Positions 11,428 to 22,400 of a stretch of 64,000 bases of DNA are shown here, one piece after another. Within the stretch, counting starts at the first letter, position 1. Each line of letters opens with the position of its first letter. This DNA comes from Pterobdella sp. o SKG-2022 (Eukaryota; Annelida; Clitellata; Hirudinida; Piscicolidae), in NCBI GenBank assembly GCA_964035795.1, contig OZ038320.1, positions 13,809,126-13,873,125 of the forward strand, given 5' to 3'. Made by a program: the position numbers and the translations under genes. Under the pieces are notes generated by a model. The model did no database searches and was not told where the DNA came from. It was given only the letters and a program-made list of their open reading frames with translations.

Positions 11428-13872
11428 CCATCATCATCATTATTTTGTTGTAATAGCGGTATTTGTTTTTTTTATTCAATTATTCACATTAAATTCAGAC
11501 TAACTTAGTTTTTTAAATAATACACTGGTTGAAATATTAAAAAAAGTGCTTTTAAAAGATATAATTCAGTTTTATTTTATATCTTTTGTAAGTGACAAAC
11601 GCATGACATCTGTCAATTATGAATGTCTGATGATCAACATTTAAAATACTAGAGTTCATATTGCTTTCTTCACAAAATACCATTGATAAGTATCAGCAAG
11701 GGCTTGAACTTAACCAGTTTTAGAAAGTTTAGATCAAATAGTGTTAATTTTATGCAGTGAAGTAGAGAAGCTGGTATGTTTGTTCACGTACAAAGACATA
11801 CAACTCCACATCATCTCATTGATCTTCCTTTTGTTGAACGACCAGACTGCTGTTGTTAGAAAATCTGCTATATCCCTTGTTAGAACCTTTCAATTCTCGA
11901 TTATTTGTTGCTATTATGTGCATTTATTAAAACTTCACTATACATGGGTTGTAACGCTCATCTTTTATATTTTTTCTTCAAAAACGATGCCCACGTGAAC
12001 TACTAACTATGAAACCATGATGCTATAAAATTTTATAATAAATTTAATTTATTTTTAAATTCCTTGAAATGGTTCATGTGATGTTACAGTTATCAAGGAT
12101 TATCAGACATCTGAGCAACAACAAACTCGTTTGCCACGCTGATGATCACCTTACTCCATCCCATCAACAAAGCCACAATACTAGTGATAGTGTTAATAAT
12201 GACTTGATCAGTTCAGAAGGCACATCGAAGCCAAACGAAAATGATGGCACTGAAACAAAGACTGAGGCTGTTGAGAATCAGCATCATACAGAACAAGAGA
12301 GACTCTTCAAGAGCATCAAAAACGATGTCATCTCCTTACTGGCGCATTCCTCCAAGTTCAGACAACGACAAAGGTTCCAAGATCTTATGCAACTATTTCA
12401 CAATTACTATTTATTAATAGTTTGAACTTAAAATATTTGTATACGTCATTAGTTATAATGTGAAACTCAAGAAATATAGTTTAATAAATATCTGTAAAAA
12501 ATCAATAAAATGTGTTTATAATAAATGTTGATAATATTGTATTGATCCAGCTTCATCACCTTATGCAACTTTCTTTTAATGGACTCGGAGGTCGACCATG
12601 ACGCATTATTTTCATCAGCAATAAAGGGGCATCAAGAGGCACCATTACAACCATCACAAGAGACATCATTACAACCACCACATGAAGCATCACTGGAGCC
12701 ACCACAAGAGGCATCACAGGAGACATCACATGAAGCATTACAAGAGACACCACAAGAAGTAATACCACTACCAATAACGCAGCCATCAAGCACATCTACC
12801 TTTCTATCATCTCTGCTGCAACTTCACACTGATGCTGTGGTCAATGTTAGGATAATGCTGTGTCAAACCCTGCAAAACAACTTCATCAGAATCGGTGAGG
12901 TTTATGAACATTAGTAGCCTCGTCAAGTTTCATCACATTCATTTGTTATCTAGTATCGACTGTATCAATGTTGAACTTTTAATCAAATTTTAGAATAATC
13001 TTTCAATTTTATCATTGATTTTTTCCTCTTTAAATTCCTACAGCTTCTCTCAAACAAATAAAAGACAATCCTTCTGAACTTTTGGACGTTCTCAACAGGT
13101 TTCTATTAAGTCTTTTTGCCTTAATTTCCACTAGTTCTTGAGTTTTGTGTCGAATTTTATATCAATTGAATTATCAAATGAAGAATTTCATTTACTAGCT
13201 AAGATAATTTATATAAGAAGTAGTATACTAAATTTTACCTACCCACTTATAAGTTTGCCAGAATATAAAAAATATAGTGATTATATCAGAGATTTAACAT
13301 TTAAACTGATAGCAAAAAGACGCCTTGGGTTATAATTATAAAGGTGATGTGTATCTAAGAGCTGTTATATGAACTAAATTTGGCCACCCTCAGTATAGCG
13401 GGTAATTTAAAGTGACTTCTATCTACATTTAAATTAGGGTAGATTGAGAGATAAGGCACATCTATTTCTTGTTCTTCACTAATATGATGCTAAGTTGAAG
13501 GATATCTTATAGGAATGACATTGACTTTCTGTTTTTTGTAATTTGCTTCACACAGAACTATCTTTCAAACATTTTTCTTTCATATCAGTTAATCATCAAT
13601 TGGAATATGTTTCAATGACAATTGTCTTGATGTTTCCAATAATATAAATTTTTCAAAAATTCGATCATACATTAATATTATTTATTCAGGGTTCATATAA
13701 ACTAATTCCAAAGTTTATCAAGACGTAACAAAGCTTTCTATTAGTCAATCTCGAATTATCAAGTGAGGTATGAAAGGCTAACTTATGATATCCATTGCAC
13801 AGGTTGTGGAACGATTCGGATCCTGAGGTGCACAAACTTGCTACAGCTTTCGTGTCTATGCTTGTTCGTTAA
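2744..13872 (+). CDS. PPP4R1: Protein phosphatase 4 regulatory subunit 1-like (HEAT-repeat) gene
   Basis: This is a homologue of the HEAT-repeat scaffold that binds the PP4 catalytic subunit. Exons with matching phase: 2744-2835, 2945-3045, 4381-4520, 4969-5029, 6356-6471, 6807-6911, 7209-7274, 7369-7472, 7570-7624, 7712-8233, 9330-9479, (9793-9886), (10003-10103), 10156-10347, 10665-10826, 11294-11394, 11758-11878, 12090-12373, 12551-12894, 13044-13098 and 13803-13872 (TAA). Diagnostic stretches are EDSVWSVRKAAVASFPAVS, LLGDQSRWVRLEAYESLG, KVRRSLAFSMHEIIKLL, VDEVKIGALSHLSQFLK and EDNGRNWRTRKALL; each lines up in order with vertebrate PPP4R1 helices. About 1000 residues, close to the vertebrate length. 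The acidic, variable middle (exons 7712-9479) matches the known disordered insert. A Gln/Glu/Pro/Ser hexapeptide-like run sits in exon 12551-12894. The exons in brackets could not be joined in frame with exon 9330-9479, so that part is provisional. Confidence 0.9.
5588..5690 (+). pseudogene. 5S rRNA-like relic in a PPP4R1 intron
   Basis: The stretch starting GGCTACGACCATATCAC and continuing through CTCATCTGATCAGCGAAG, AGTACTTGCATGAGGGACC and ACCTGGTAAACCG follows metazoan 5S rRNA from its 5' end to near the 3' end. Several substitutions are present, and a block around the middle (between the GAAGC and GTACTTG motifs) is missing. It lies between the exons ending 5029 and starting 6356. It could be a retroposed 5S pseudogene or the head of a 5S-derived SINE; I cannot see a clear SINE body or tail beside it. 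It is too damaged to be a functional 5S gene. Confidence 0.65.
11397..11426 (+). repeat. (AAT)n microsatellite at a 5' splice site
   Basis: About ten AAT units begin three bases inside the intron that follows PPP4R1 exon 11294-11394. The inferred donor reads CAT|GTTAAT, so the repeat forms most of the intron's 5' end. That donor gives the correct phase with the next exon at 11758. Confidence 0.85.
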
Positions 13873-14910
13873 TGTTGTCAGATATTATATTTGATTGCTA
13901 ATTGGAGTTCAAATAGTGCAGAAGATAATACTAATATTATAGTTTCAGTTAATGAAGAGATTTCATGAAGTATCGATATACTTGTTCAAAATACTTGTTA
14001 TATTTTCTCATTGCATAAATTTAATTGAGAATTATTTTATAAATACTCAGATTTATGAGATCTTGATAAATATTTTGTTGAAACGACCAAATTTGATGTC
14101 AAACACATTGTTACAATCTCAGTCATAATAACTTTTTCATGCTTTATAACTTTTTTTGTTGAGATGAATTTTTGAATGTTTTACATAAATTTTCAAACAA
14201 AGTATTAACATTTTAGTGAATATTTTTATTGCTCTTAAGGATAGTTCTTTTACATATCATTTTGATGAACTTTCCTGGCAAAATTCCACTTTCAAAACTA
14301 ATAGTTGAAAATTTAGTCAAGTAATTTAAACACGCATTTAGTCGATTAAATTTGTTTAGATTTTTTAAGTTTTTTTCAAAATGTTCCCCGTTATGAACAA
14401 AAAGAAATCAAATTTATTATAGATAGCTTTGACAATATATTTATAAAATTCGTGGATTAATAAATAAAGAAGTTTTAGAACTGCAATAAATCATTCACCT
14501 AAAATTTATTGAAGCCCGAACATATTCTAAAAACAAATTATATAATAAAAATAAGTTTTGTAGCTACGTAAGATCTTGCAATGATGAAAATTGAAGGGTA
14601 TGCTGGAAGATTATAAAGGAATGCATGTGGAAAGATCTGAGTATTATGACTGGAAATATCAAATCACACAAATCAATTCTAATTTAAAATCTTTTTCACT
14701 TGATAATAACAAGAAATTAAAATAATTTTAAATTTAGTCAAAACAATTGTTGAAAGAAATCAAATTTTAGTCGAAACAAATCAAAATTCGGAAGGTTTTG
14801 TCATGAAAAACAAAATCTATAAATTTATAAATTGTGGAAACGTGAAACAACTTAAAAATAAAAACAACAATCAAAAAAACGAGTGACTAAATTTTGAGCT
14901 GATATGGACT
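13873..14910. other. Convergent intergenic spacer
   Basis: This AT-rich, non-coding stretch separates the PPP4R1-like stop (13872, +) from the last minus-strand exon of the SLC9A8 region (stop at 14911-14913). Both 3' untranslated regions should lie here. AATAAA-type sites occur on the + strand near 14460 but none is decisive. I see no repeat or RNA gene. Confidence 0.35.
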
Positions 14911-16024
14911 TCAAGGTTTTTTAACTAATCGAACTTCCTCGCTGAAAATATCATCTTCGTCATCATCATCGAACAGGTCGGAGAGTCTTATGGTGGAGGA
15001 TTGTGACGGCAGGTTGCTGGGGGTAGATGATTCTGACTTCGACGTTTTTTTGCCTTCAAAAAAATTTATTAAATTTTTTTTATAAAATTTAAACTTAATA
15101 AATGCAGTTTGTGTCATAGTTATGCGTATATTTGTTTTTTTATCATTTCTTTTAAAAGTAAAACAAGTAGGCTTGTGCATTAAAATGAAATATTTAAATG
15201 AAGTCAGTAAATTTGCAAACAATGAATTAAATAAGAATTTTTTTGGTTTAAATCAAAATTTTGCTAACAAATAAAAAGTTTTTGACAAAGAAACTCGAAC
15301 CCTTAACTCTATACTTGTCTAACCATTACACTACAAGCACACTTGAAATATTGTGTGAACTAGTACAGTTAAATTCCATTTGCAGTATTATTTTGCTCCA
15401 AAAGATGCCGAGGGGATCTTCATGAAATGGTCGTTTCATAATGGAAGAGTACACATCATCTAGGTACAAACAATACATATGCATATAAAAAATGAATATT
15501 CGATTATTAATTGTGAAAAAAAGCACTTTGCGAATATTTTTAAATAAACTTTTATCAACATATTTATGCTGCCTTTCAAACCCATGTGTCTGGAGTGATG
15601 TCTCACTTCCAGCATTGCTCACGCCCTTCTCATCAAAGACATTCAAGATGAATGCCATCCTGTTTATATTTAGCATTTCCTTCGACAGATGTAATACTGC
15701 ATTCAAAATTGACGGCATTCCCCTCTTCTTCAAAGTCTCAAAGTCTTCATTCAGGTTCAACTCTTGTTCTTCAAGGAGTGCATCTTCCGTCTCAGCATTG
15801 TCACCCATCGGAATTCTTTTTTCTTCGTGAACACTCGTTTTTTCTTCACGACTGATCATACCATGCATCCTTCTTTCTGCATAGCATTGTCTACAGAGAC
15901 GAAATCATTCAAGAAGAGATGAGCAGTAACTCTGCCAAAGAAAGAACAGAATGAACTGATGCTCCCCTTCCAGCTGATTGGGCCAGATGCATCGGAGCTT
16001 GATGCATCTGCATCACTGCAACTT
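14911..16024 (-). CDS. Unassigned acidic exons downstream of SLC9A8 core (possible C-terminal tail)
   Basis: Three minus-strand coding-like stretches follow the conserved NHE8 C-terminus. About 15914-16024 encodes a Ser/Asp-rich segment (SSSDASGPISWKGS). About 15560-15908 encodes a charged, helical-looking stretch that includes EDALLEEQELNLNEDFETL and LNAVLHLSKEMLNINRMAF. 14911 to about 15053 ends the frame with RLSDLFDDDDEDDIFSEE and a TGA. Each has plausible AG/GT borders, but I could not chain all phases. They may be a long cytosolic tail of the exchanger (vertebrate NHE8 also ends in a short acidic stretch) or a separate small gene. The final motif resembles the acidic LF-type motifs of WASH-complex FAM21, but that is too weak to assign. 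Confidence 0.4.
15283..15342 (-). repeat. tRNA-like Pol III relic
   Basis: Read on the minus strand this gives GTGCTTGTAGTGTAATGG, GTTAGACAAG and then GGGTTCGAGTTTC. The first part matches a tRNA A box (TAGTGTAATGG, as in tRNA-Gln/Glu) and the last part matches a B box (GGTTCGA), at tRNA-like spacing. The anticodon arm and the 3' acceptor side do not pair well, so it is a tRNA pseudogene or SINE head rather than a working tRNA. It lies between the last two coding-like stretches downstream of SLC9A8. Confidence 0.5.
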
Positions 16025-16493
16025 GGTAGAAACCTTCTTTTTTGATTTTTTTAAAGAATTACGACAACCCCATCACACATAAAAACATGAGCACAATCAT
16101 AACAAGAAAGAACAAAGACAAATATAATAACGAAACATAGTCTAATCTCATGCGATCAACTTGTGCACCTAGCGTGTTCAGGCAATACTTGCATTGCAAG
16201 CGCTTTGTCTTGCAAAGGTAATTAAACATCAGTAAGATACAATGACCAGATATGGTATCTTTCTCTACAAAACATTGTTATGCAACGAAAAAAAGTTTGT
16301 AACAGTCAAAAAAAAGTGCGAGAAAAACACGTACATTTGAGGAGAGAAGTAAAAGTAAGCATAAATCTTCAAAGGTTTTAAAAAAATCAATTTAAATCAA
16401 TCCCTTCGAGTTGAATCGTCATTTTAATTAATTCACAGGAAGTGATTCAAATCAATTTTAATTTATCTTATAAAACCATAAAAATAAGGGCAC

Positions 16494-19400
16494 CTTTGTA
16501 AGCTTCCTTCTTTTTGCGCACTTTCAACCATTTCGATTTTTGCTCACTCTTCTTCTCAATACTCTCACTCTTATTTGAGCCATTTGCGAACAAGAGACCA
16601 TATGTATCCCCCTTTTCTATCTCACCCATTTCAATGTCTTGAGCTGTATTGCAGTTTAAGATATTACTTGTTCCATTTGCAGTATTTGTATCAATTGAAT
16701 TAGTTGGTATTTCTTGAAAATTGCCATCAGCTTCTTCCTCCTCCTCCTCTTCTCTCACGTCAGAATGCCATTTACGAAGGAGTGTGGTCATGTGACGTTG
16801 TCCTTCTTGCACTTCCTGTCGCCATTTTTAACCACGTTTTATTATTTTTGTATAATAATCTAGCGTTTATTGTAAAATAGCATTTAGAAATTAAAGATGA
16901 CAAAACGTAACAACCGTGAAATGATCATCGTTCAACTGATTAGTTAACTGATGATTAGAACACTTAAAACTGTTGCGTTTACTTCTATGAGCTAGTTCCA
17001 ATCTGATCACAATGAAAAGCTATGTTGGCACTACTGCTGTATCCTCTGAGCTCATCATTTAGTTTCACTTATTTTTCTCAATCTCTTTTACTATTCATGC
17101 ATTCCATTTCTTTTTTTGGATCATTTCAAAAAACAGCAATGGCATATAAATATATTTTTAAAAAAATTTTTCATTCTTTTTTATAACCTAAATAATAGCT
17201 AATTATTATACCTACTTTCAATCTTTTTAGTTATTTTTATCAAAACAATCTAAAATGGTGACCTGTTTAGTGAAACTTCGTGTGAAGAAAGGTACGAAGT
17301 AGTTGGCGTCAAACTTGGCGAAGCCTGCCATGTTAATTTTTTATTTTATTCAAAAAGTTGTTTCGGTTCAAATTTTTTCTTCAGTCAAAACTGAGACACA
17401 TTATGAAGTTCTTCTTTCTACAGACTATATGGTTAAATGAACGGCACCTTTAAGAGTCCTACGCAGGGCACTCAGATCCTCATCCTCGGTCAGCTCTGAG
17501 TAATATTCAGAGTCCAATGCTTCACCCTAGGTAAGGTTTGAGGATCATATAAATCAAGTCGTTCTATCAAGTATAACTTATATTGTAGGAAGATTAAGTT
17601 GTTCCAATGTATTTTTATTATTTTTTTGAAGCCTTATTAAATACTGAACGTATAGTTGAGAATTAAATAAAATTTATTTTGAAATGATAAAATATGACTT
17701 ATGCTACCATTTCTTTAGTCTTCGATAACGTCAATCGACTCTCTGTTCTCTTCATCTTTTTAACTTTTTCATCCCGTCTGTTTAAATACTGTAAAGCAAT
17801 TAAATATTAAATTTTTTTTTAATTGACTGGATTTACACAAAATGTGGCGAATTTTTGCTTTACTTATTGCAACAAACATATTTAGAATCAAAGATTTTTG
17901 TTTAAAACGTTTGAATGCCACAAAAACTTCTCAAAGTTCGGTGCACTTTTGAATATTGTTCAATAAGGCAAACAATTTTTATACAAATTTTGTAGGAATT
18001 AATTATTTCAACCATATTTTATAGGAAGCTTCATCACTCAAGGTTAAACTATAATTGTGAGTTATGGTTCTCAATAAGCCAAACCTTATCATAAGACGTT
18101 ACTAAATTGAGTTGATATTATTTTTAAATTTTTTTAATTAACAAGTCAATTTGAATTCTTCATAAGTCGAAGTTATTGTACAAAACTCGAATTTGAAAAA
18201 CTTCTTTAAAAACTAAATATGCTAATTCAACATTATGTTATGAACCCTTCATTTACAACAGTATTAATTTCAAAGGTCTAGATAAGTTTGAATAATGAAC
18301 ATCATTTGTTCTTAAAATATATCCCAATTCATATATTTAGCTAAGGTTAATCTTATAGCGACAAATAGTAAAAGATAGGAACTTTGAGCAAGGGCATGGT
18401 GGAACCGCCAAGGCAGATGATGGTGAAAATGACGACGATGAGGGTGGTGGAGACGATGACGTGATGTGCTTCCTGCTGAGGCAACTCCAAGTGCAGACTC
18501 AAGGCGAATGCCACTGCTCCTCTGAGACCTAGGTTGCATTTGGTTGGTTTGCTCACTATTTATAATAGTTATATTCGCGTTCAATTTTATAATTTCATGT
18601 CAGATTTTCTCCATTACATTCTTCACCATTTGCGGAGATTGTGGGAAATATTTTAAAGCAAATCAACAAAAGCTAATTTTTCCTTCTCTTTAAATTTTCC
18701 ATAACACTTATTTAGGCGATAATTGTTTAATTTATTTTGTCGTTTTTTATCCATATTCTCGTAACCAAACTACTATTTTTTTTAAAAAGTGAAACCGGAA
18801 GGTTCCCAAAAGCTTGGAGCTGTCTATAACTTGAACAAAATTCATTTTTGGCACTTCAAATTCTATCTAATTGATTGACAAATGGAGTATACAAATTTTT
18901 AAAATTTGAATTTCAACAAGATGATAAACTGCGAGCACCCAGCCCACCTGAGAACCACATGATGAACTGCATTTTGGGGTTGATCTTGTGCTCTCTGAAG
19001 TTATTGGCAAGATATGACAGAGGCAGTATATTGATGGCCCTCCCTATCAAGATCAGCACCTGAGTGGTTCAAAAGATTTCAATAAGCTTCAGTCAATCAT
19101 TATATAAATCTTAGATCTAAATGCTTAGTTGAAGTAATTTATTCATATAGCATTTTTAAATTGGTTTTCAGGAATTTTTTCAGCTTTCCAGCACATCTAT
19201 GCTTACTTCTGATAGTGTCACACTAACATCCGTATAATAAAAACGAAATAAATATAATCAAACAACTAAAACCATCAAACCTCACGTTTCTAGAAAGCAT
19301 GAACATAACCCGTTTGTGCCCAAAATGCTAATGGCAGTAATTTTTATTGAAACTTCTGTTTCCACCTTAAAAAACCTCATAAAAACACATTTCAATTTTT

Positions 19401-22400
19401 TCAAAAAATAAGCGAGATAAAGGGAGACACTCATGAGATCAATGGACACAAGTGTTAGTATACAGTGTGCGATTGGAGTTCTTCTACCGCATCCAACATA
19501 TTCAGAAAAAGTTGTGATTCTAGTTGTAGGTCTTCCCGTTGATTTGATAAGCTTTTACCCCAAAGTTAGAGCACAATCCCAAAAATTTGTAGCCGAATAT
19601 AATTGGCTTGTCCCTAATAAACTGTTTGAGTGTGTAATGTATGAAATTTTGTTTCACTCAATTATAAAAATAAACTAATATTCACAAAAAGTTATTTTTC
19701 ATTAATTTGACTATTTTATTTATTTCTTGTAATATTCTGTTTTTTAAAATTCAAATTCCACGAATTATAATGTATTTTGTGTAAAAAGCCCATTTGCTAA
19801 CACTTGTGGCCATTGATCTCATATGAGATCAGCAACTTTTAATGCCTTTAATTCTGTCAATTTTTCATGTATCTCAAGTTTTATAATTTTATAATATTAA
19901 TTAAGGATAACTTAAAAATACTCCATTTTGTTCCAACATAAAAATAAATTATTATGCCTTAATTGAATGTTTTTCGATAAACGTCCGTCAAAGGGAAGTT
20001 TGGGCAATTTTAAGCTTAATATTATAAAATAAAAATTCGAGGAAAATGAATTCAATATTGAAGATATAACTCTAGATAATAATAAAAATTAATTGGATTT
20101 GGATAAATATTAACCAATAATTAGTAAAACTGTTAGATGTGAGTGATCTCATATGAGACAATGGGCACAAACGGGATAAGTTGGGTGTAAAAAAGCATGT
20201 ATATATGAAACAAATTATAAATACTCATTTATTCTTTTGATACTTTCAGTGGTACCAAGTTTTTTAATAGAACACTTGTGAGAAATATTTAGTGAAAGAT
20301 TTAAATCCACTCAATTTTTAGTGATGAATTTGAAACTGCCAAATAATCTTTGCAGGGAAAAGCTTTTTACAGCTTTTAATATATTCTTATTTTTGCCTGG
20401 ACATTAAGCTGCTCTAAACTAGCGCCTACAATTAAAGGCTGCTTTTTTGTTATAACTTTAATAACAGTAGATTCTGGTATCAGATATCAAAAAACTGATG
20501 TTCTAAGAACGTTGTCATTTCGTATAAAATTATTCAAAAAAAAATTAAATAGGTTTAAAAGGGTTATTCACACTGAAAAATGTATGTCTCACAATGCTCC
20601 AGATGACGAGAGATGGTTTGATGACGTGAGGGAAGCTGAAGATGGCGAGGCCCAGGTAGGCAAACACACATGTTTCTGAGAAGCAAGAAAAAATGCAACG
20701 AAAAAACTCAATTAGATTAAGAAAAATTGCGTTTATGATAAAGAAAAAAATAAAAAAAGATTTTTTATTTACAGTAAAAAAAAATTTCTCTGTTAAATAA
20801 GTGAAAACAATTAGAATAAACCCAAATCGATAATTCGAGTTTAAAACAATACTAAAATGAATGAGATAATTTACTATAAAAAACATTGTTTCAACGGAAT
20901 GCTTCATTAAAGCCACCTGCAACGAAGGCGACAGTTCTGAAGGTGAGTTGTGTGGCGATTTGGCAGATGGGGGAGAGGTTGAGGTGGGTGTAGTGTGACA
21001 TCACCACTCCGCAAAACAAAATTGCCATTATGCCTTTATTGGGAATTAAATTTAATTCACTTTTTTGTTATCAAACCTCTTCGTTCGATTTGAACTGATT
21101 TTCCATTTTTCAATTATAAGCTTGATATTTGTTAATTTTAGTTTCATTTCAACTATTTATTGATTAACTTTCAAACCAAACCCTCAAAAAGAAAAAGCTA
21201 ATTACATTTAATTGTCTTCTATTCTCATACATTTGATTGCTGAAGTATTAAACGATTAAATCATTAAATTGAACTTTCTGGTAAAAATAAATGGTATAAA
21301 TATATAATAGTATTTACAATTTTTGTTCCAAATTTGTCATAATGGCCAAAAGTTGAAAGTTGTTTTTGAAATTTTATCGCAAAACCATTTAACATATGTT
21401 TCAGATCTTTCGCTTTTTGTTCATGAAATTTCGTTGTTTGAAAATGCTATAATTTTTAACGAGGTTCTGAAATGTATTTAAAATCAAAAAGCATTCACCA
21501 ACCAGACAAGTGCAGCCCCTCAGCCAGGGCGTAGGGAGAGTATGAAAAGATCATTATCATGGCAAACTCCAGTGAGGGAGTCTTGCGCAGGTCGACGAAT
21601 TTCAAGAAGTATCAATGCAGTTGGTAGTGAAGGAAGTGGCGCTTTGTTTGGTGCATAAGCAAACAAAAGTGAATATATAATCTTAATTCATAAGAGAATT
21701 ATTAATTTTATTATAAGTAATGTACCTAGTATTAATCAAAATATTCACTATAAGAAAATTTATAAGAGAACTTGATAATTAGTTGAACTTGCAAAAAAAG
21801 CTTCGTGCAAATATCATTTATTAAAACTTAATATCTGTTTTGTGCCTTTAAAATTTTAGTGAAGGTATGCATGGATGATAAATAATGGCATGGGAGAGAT
21901 GGCACAAGTGCAAAGGATATGAGAGAACTGAGAAGGCCTGTCACCGCACCAATGGCTGCAGAGGCGAAGAACATGATGCAGAACCTGCCGTAGGTGGTTC
22001 ATATATATGGGTGCTTGACATTTTAATAGTTATTCAAAATATTTGAATCTTTAAAAAGTTTGGATAATATCAATATGTGATTATGAATTAAAACTAAAGT
22101 TTGTTATAATTATTTATATATCAAATGTTGAACGATAGAAACCTTCCGATGCTGACGAAGAAGACGACAAAGCCATTCATGTGTTGGTAGGCAGGCTTGG
22201 AGGACTCGATCACTGTACTGCGTGAGTGGCATTGGTTCTTTAATGATGTCTATTTGAGGTCATTGTGATTAGTACTTGGAAATTTCAAAATCTCAAATTT
22301 AAAAGATTTCTTTATACAAGATGGCATAGTTTATAACATTATAATGCATTATAAGCCTTCATGTGATCAAGTCATCACCATCGTTTAATGTCCTTTCTCC

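Noticed and set aside
12556..12795. Minus-strand frame rich in Val, Met, Leu
   Set aside because: Shadow of the Gln/Glu/Pro repeat in the PPP4R1 exon on the other strand.
14911..14970. WASH-complex FAM21 (WASHC2) homologue, from the LFDDDDEDDIF motif
   Set aside because: A single acidic LF-type motif is too short to identify a family; no FAM21 head domain or repeated motifs occur nearby, and the position after NHE8 gives a simpler explanation.
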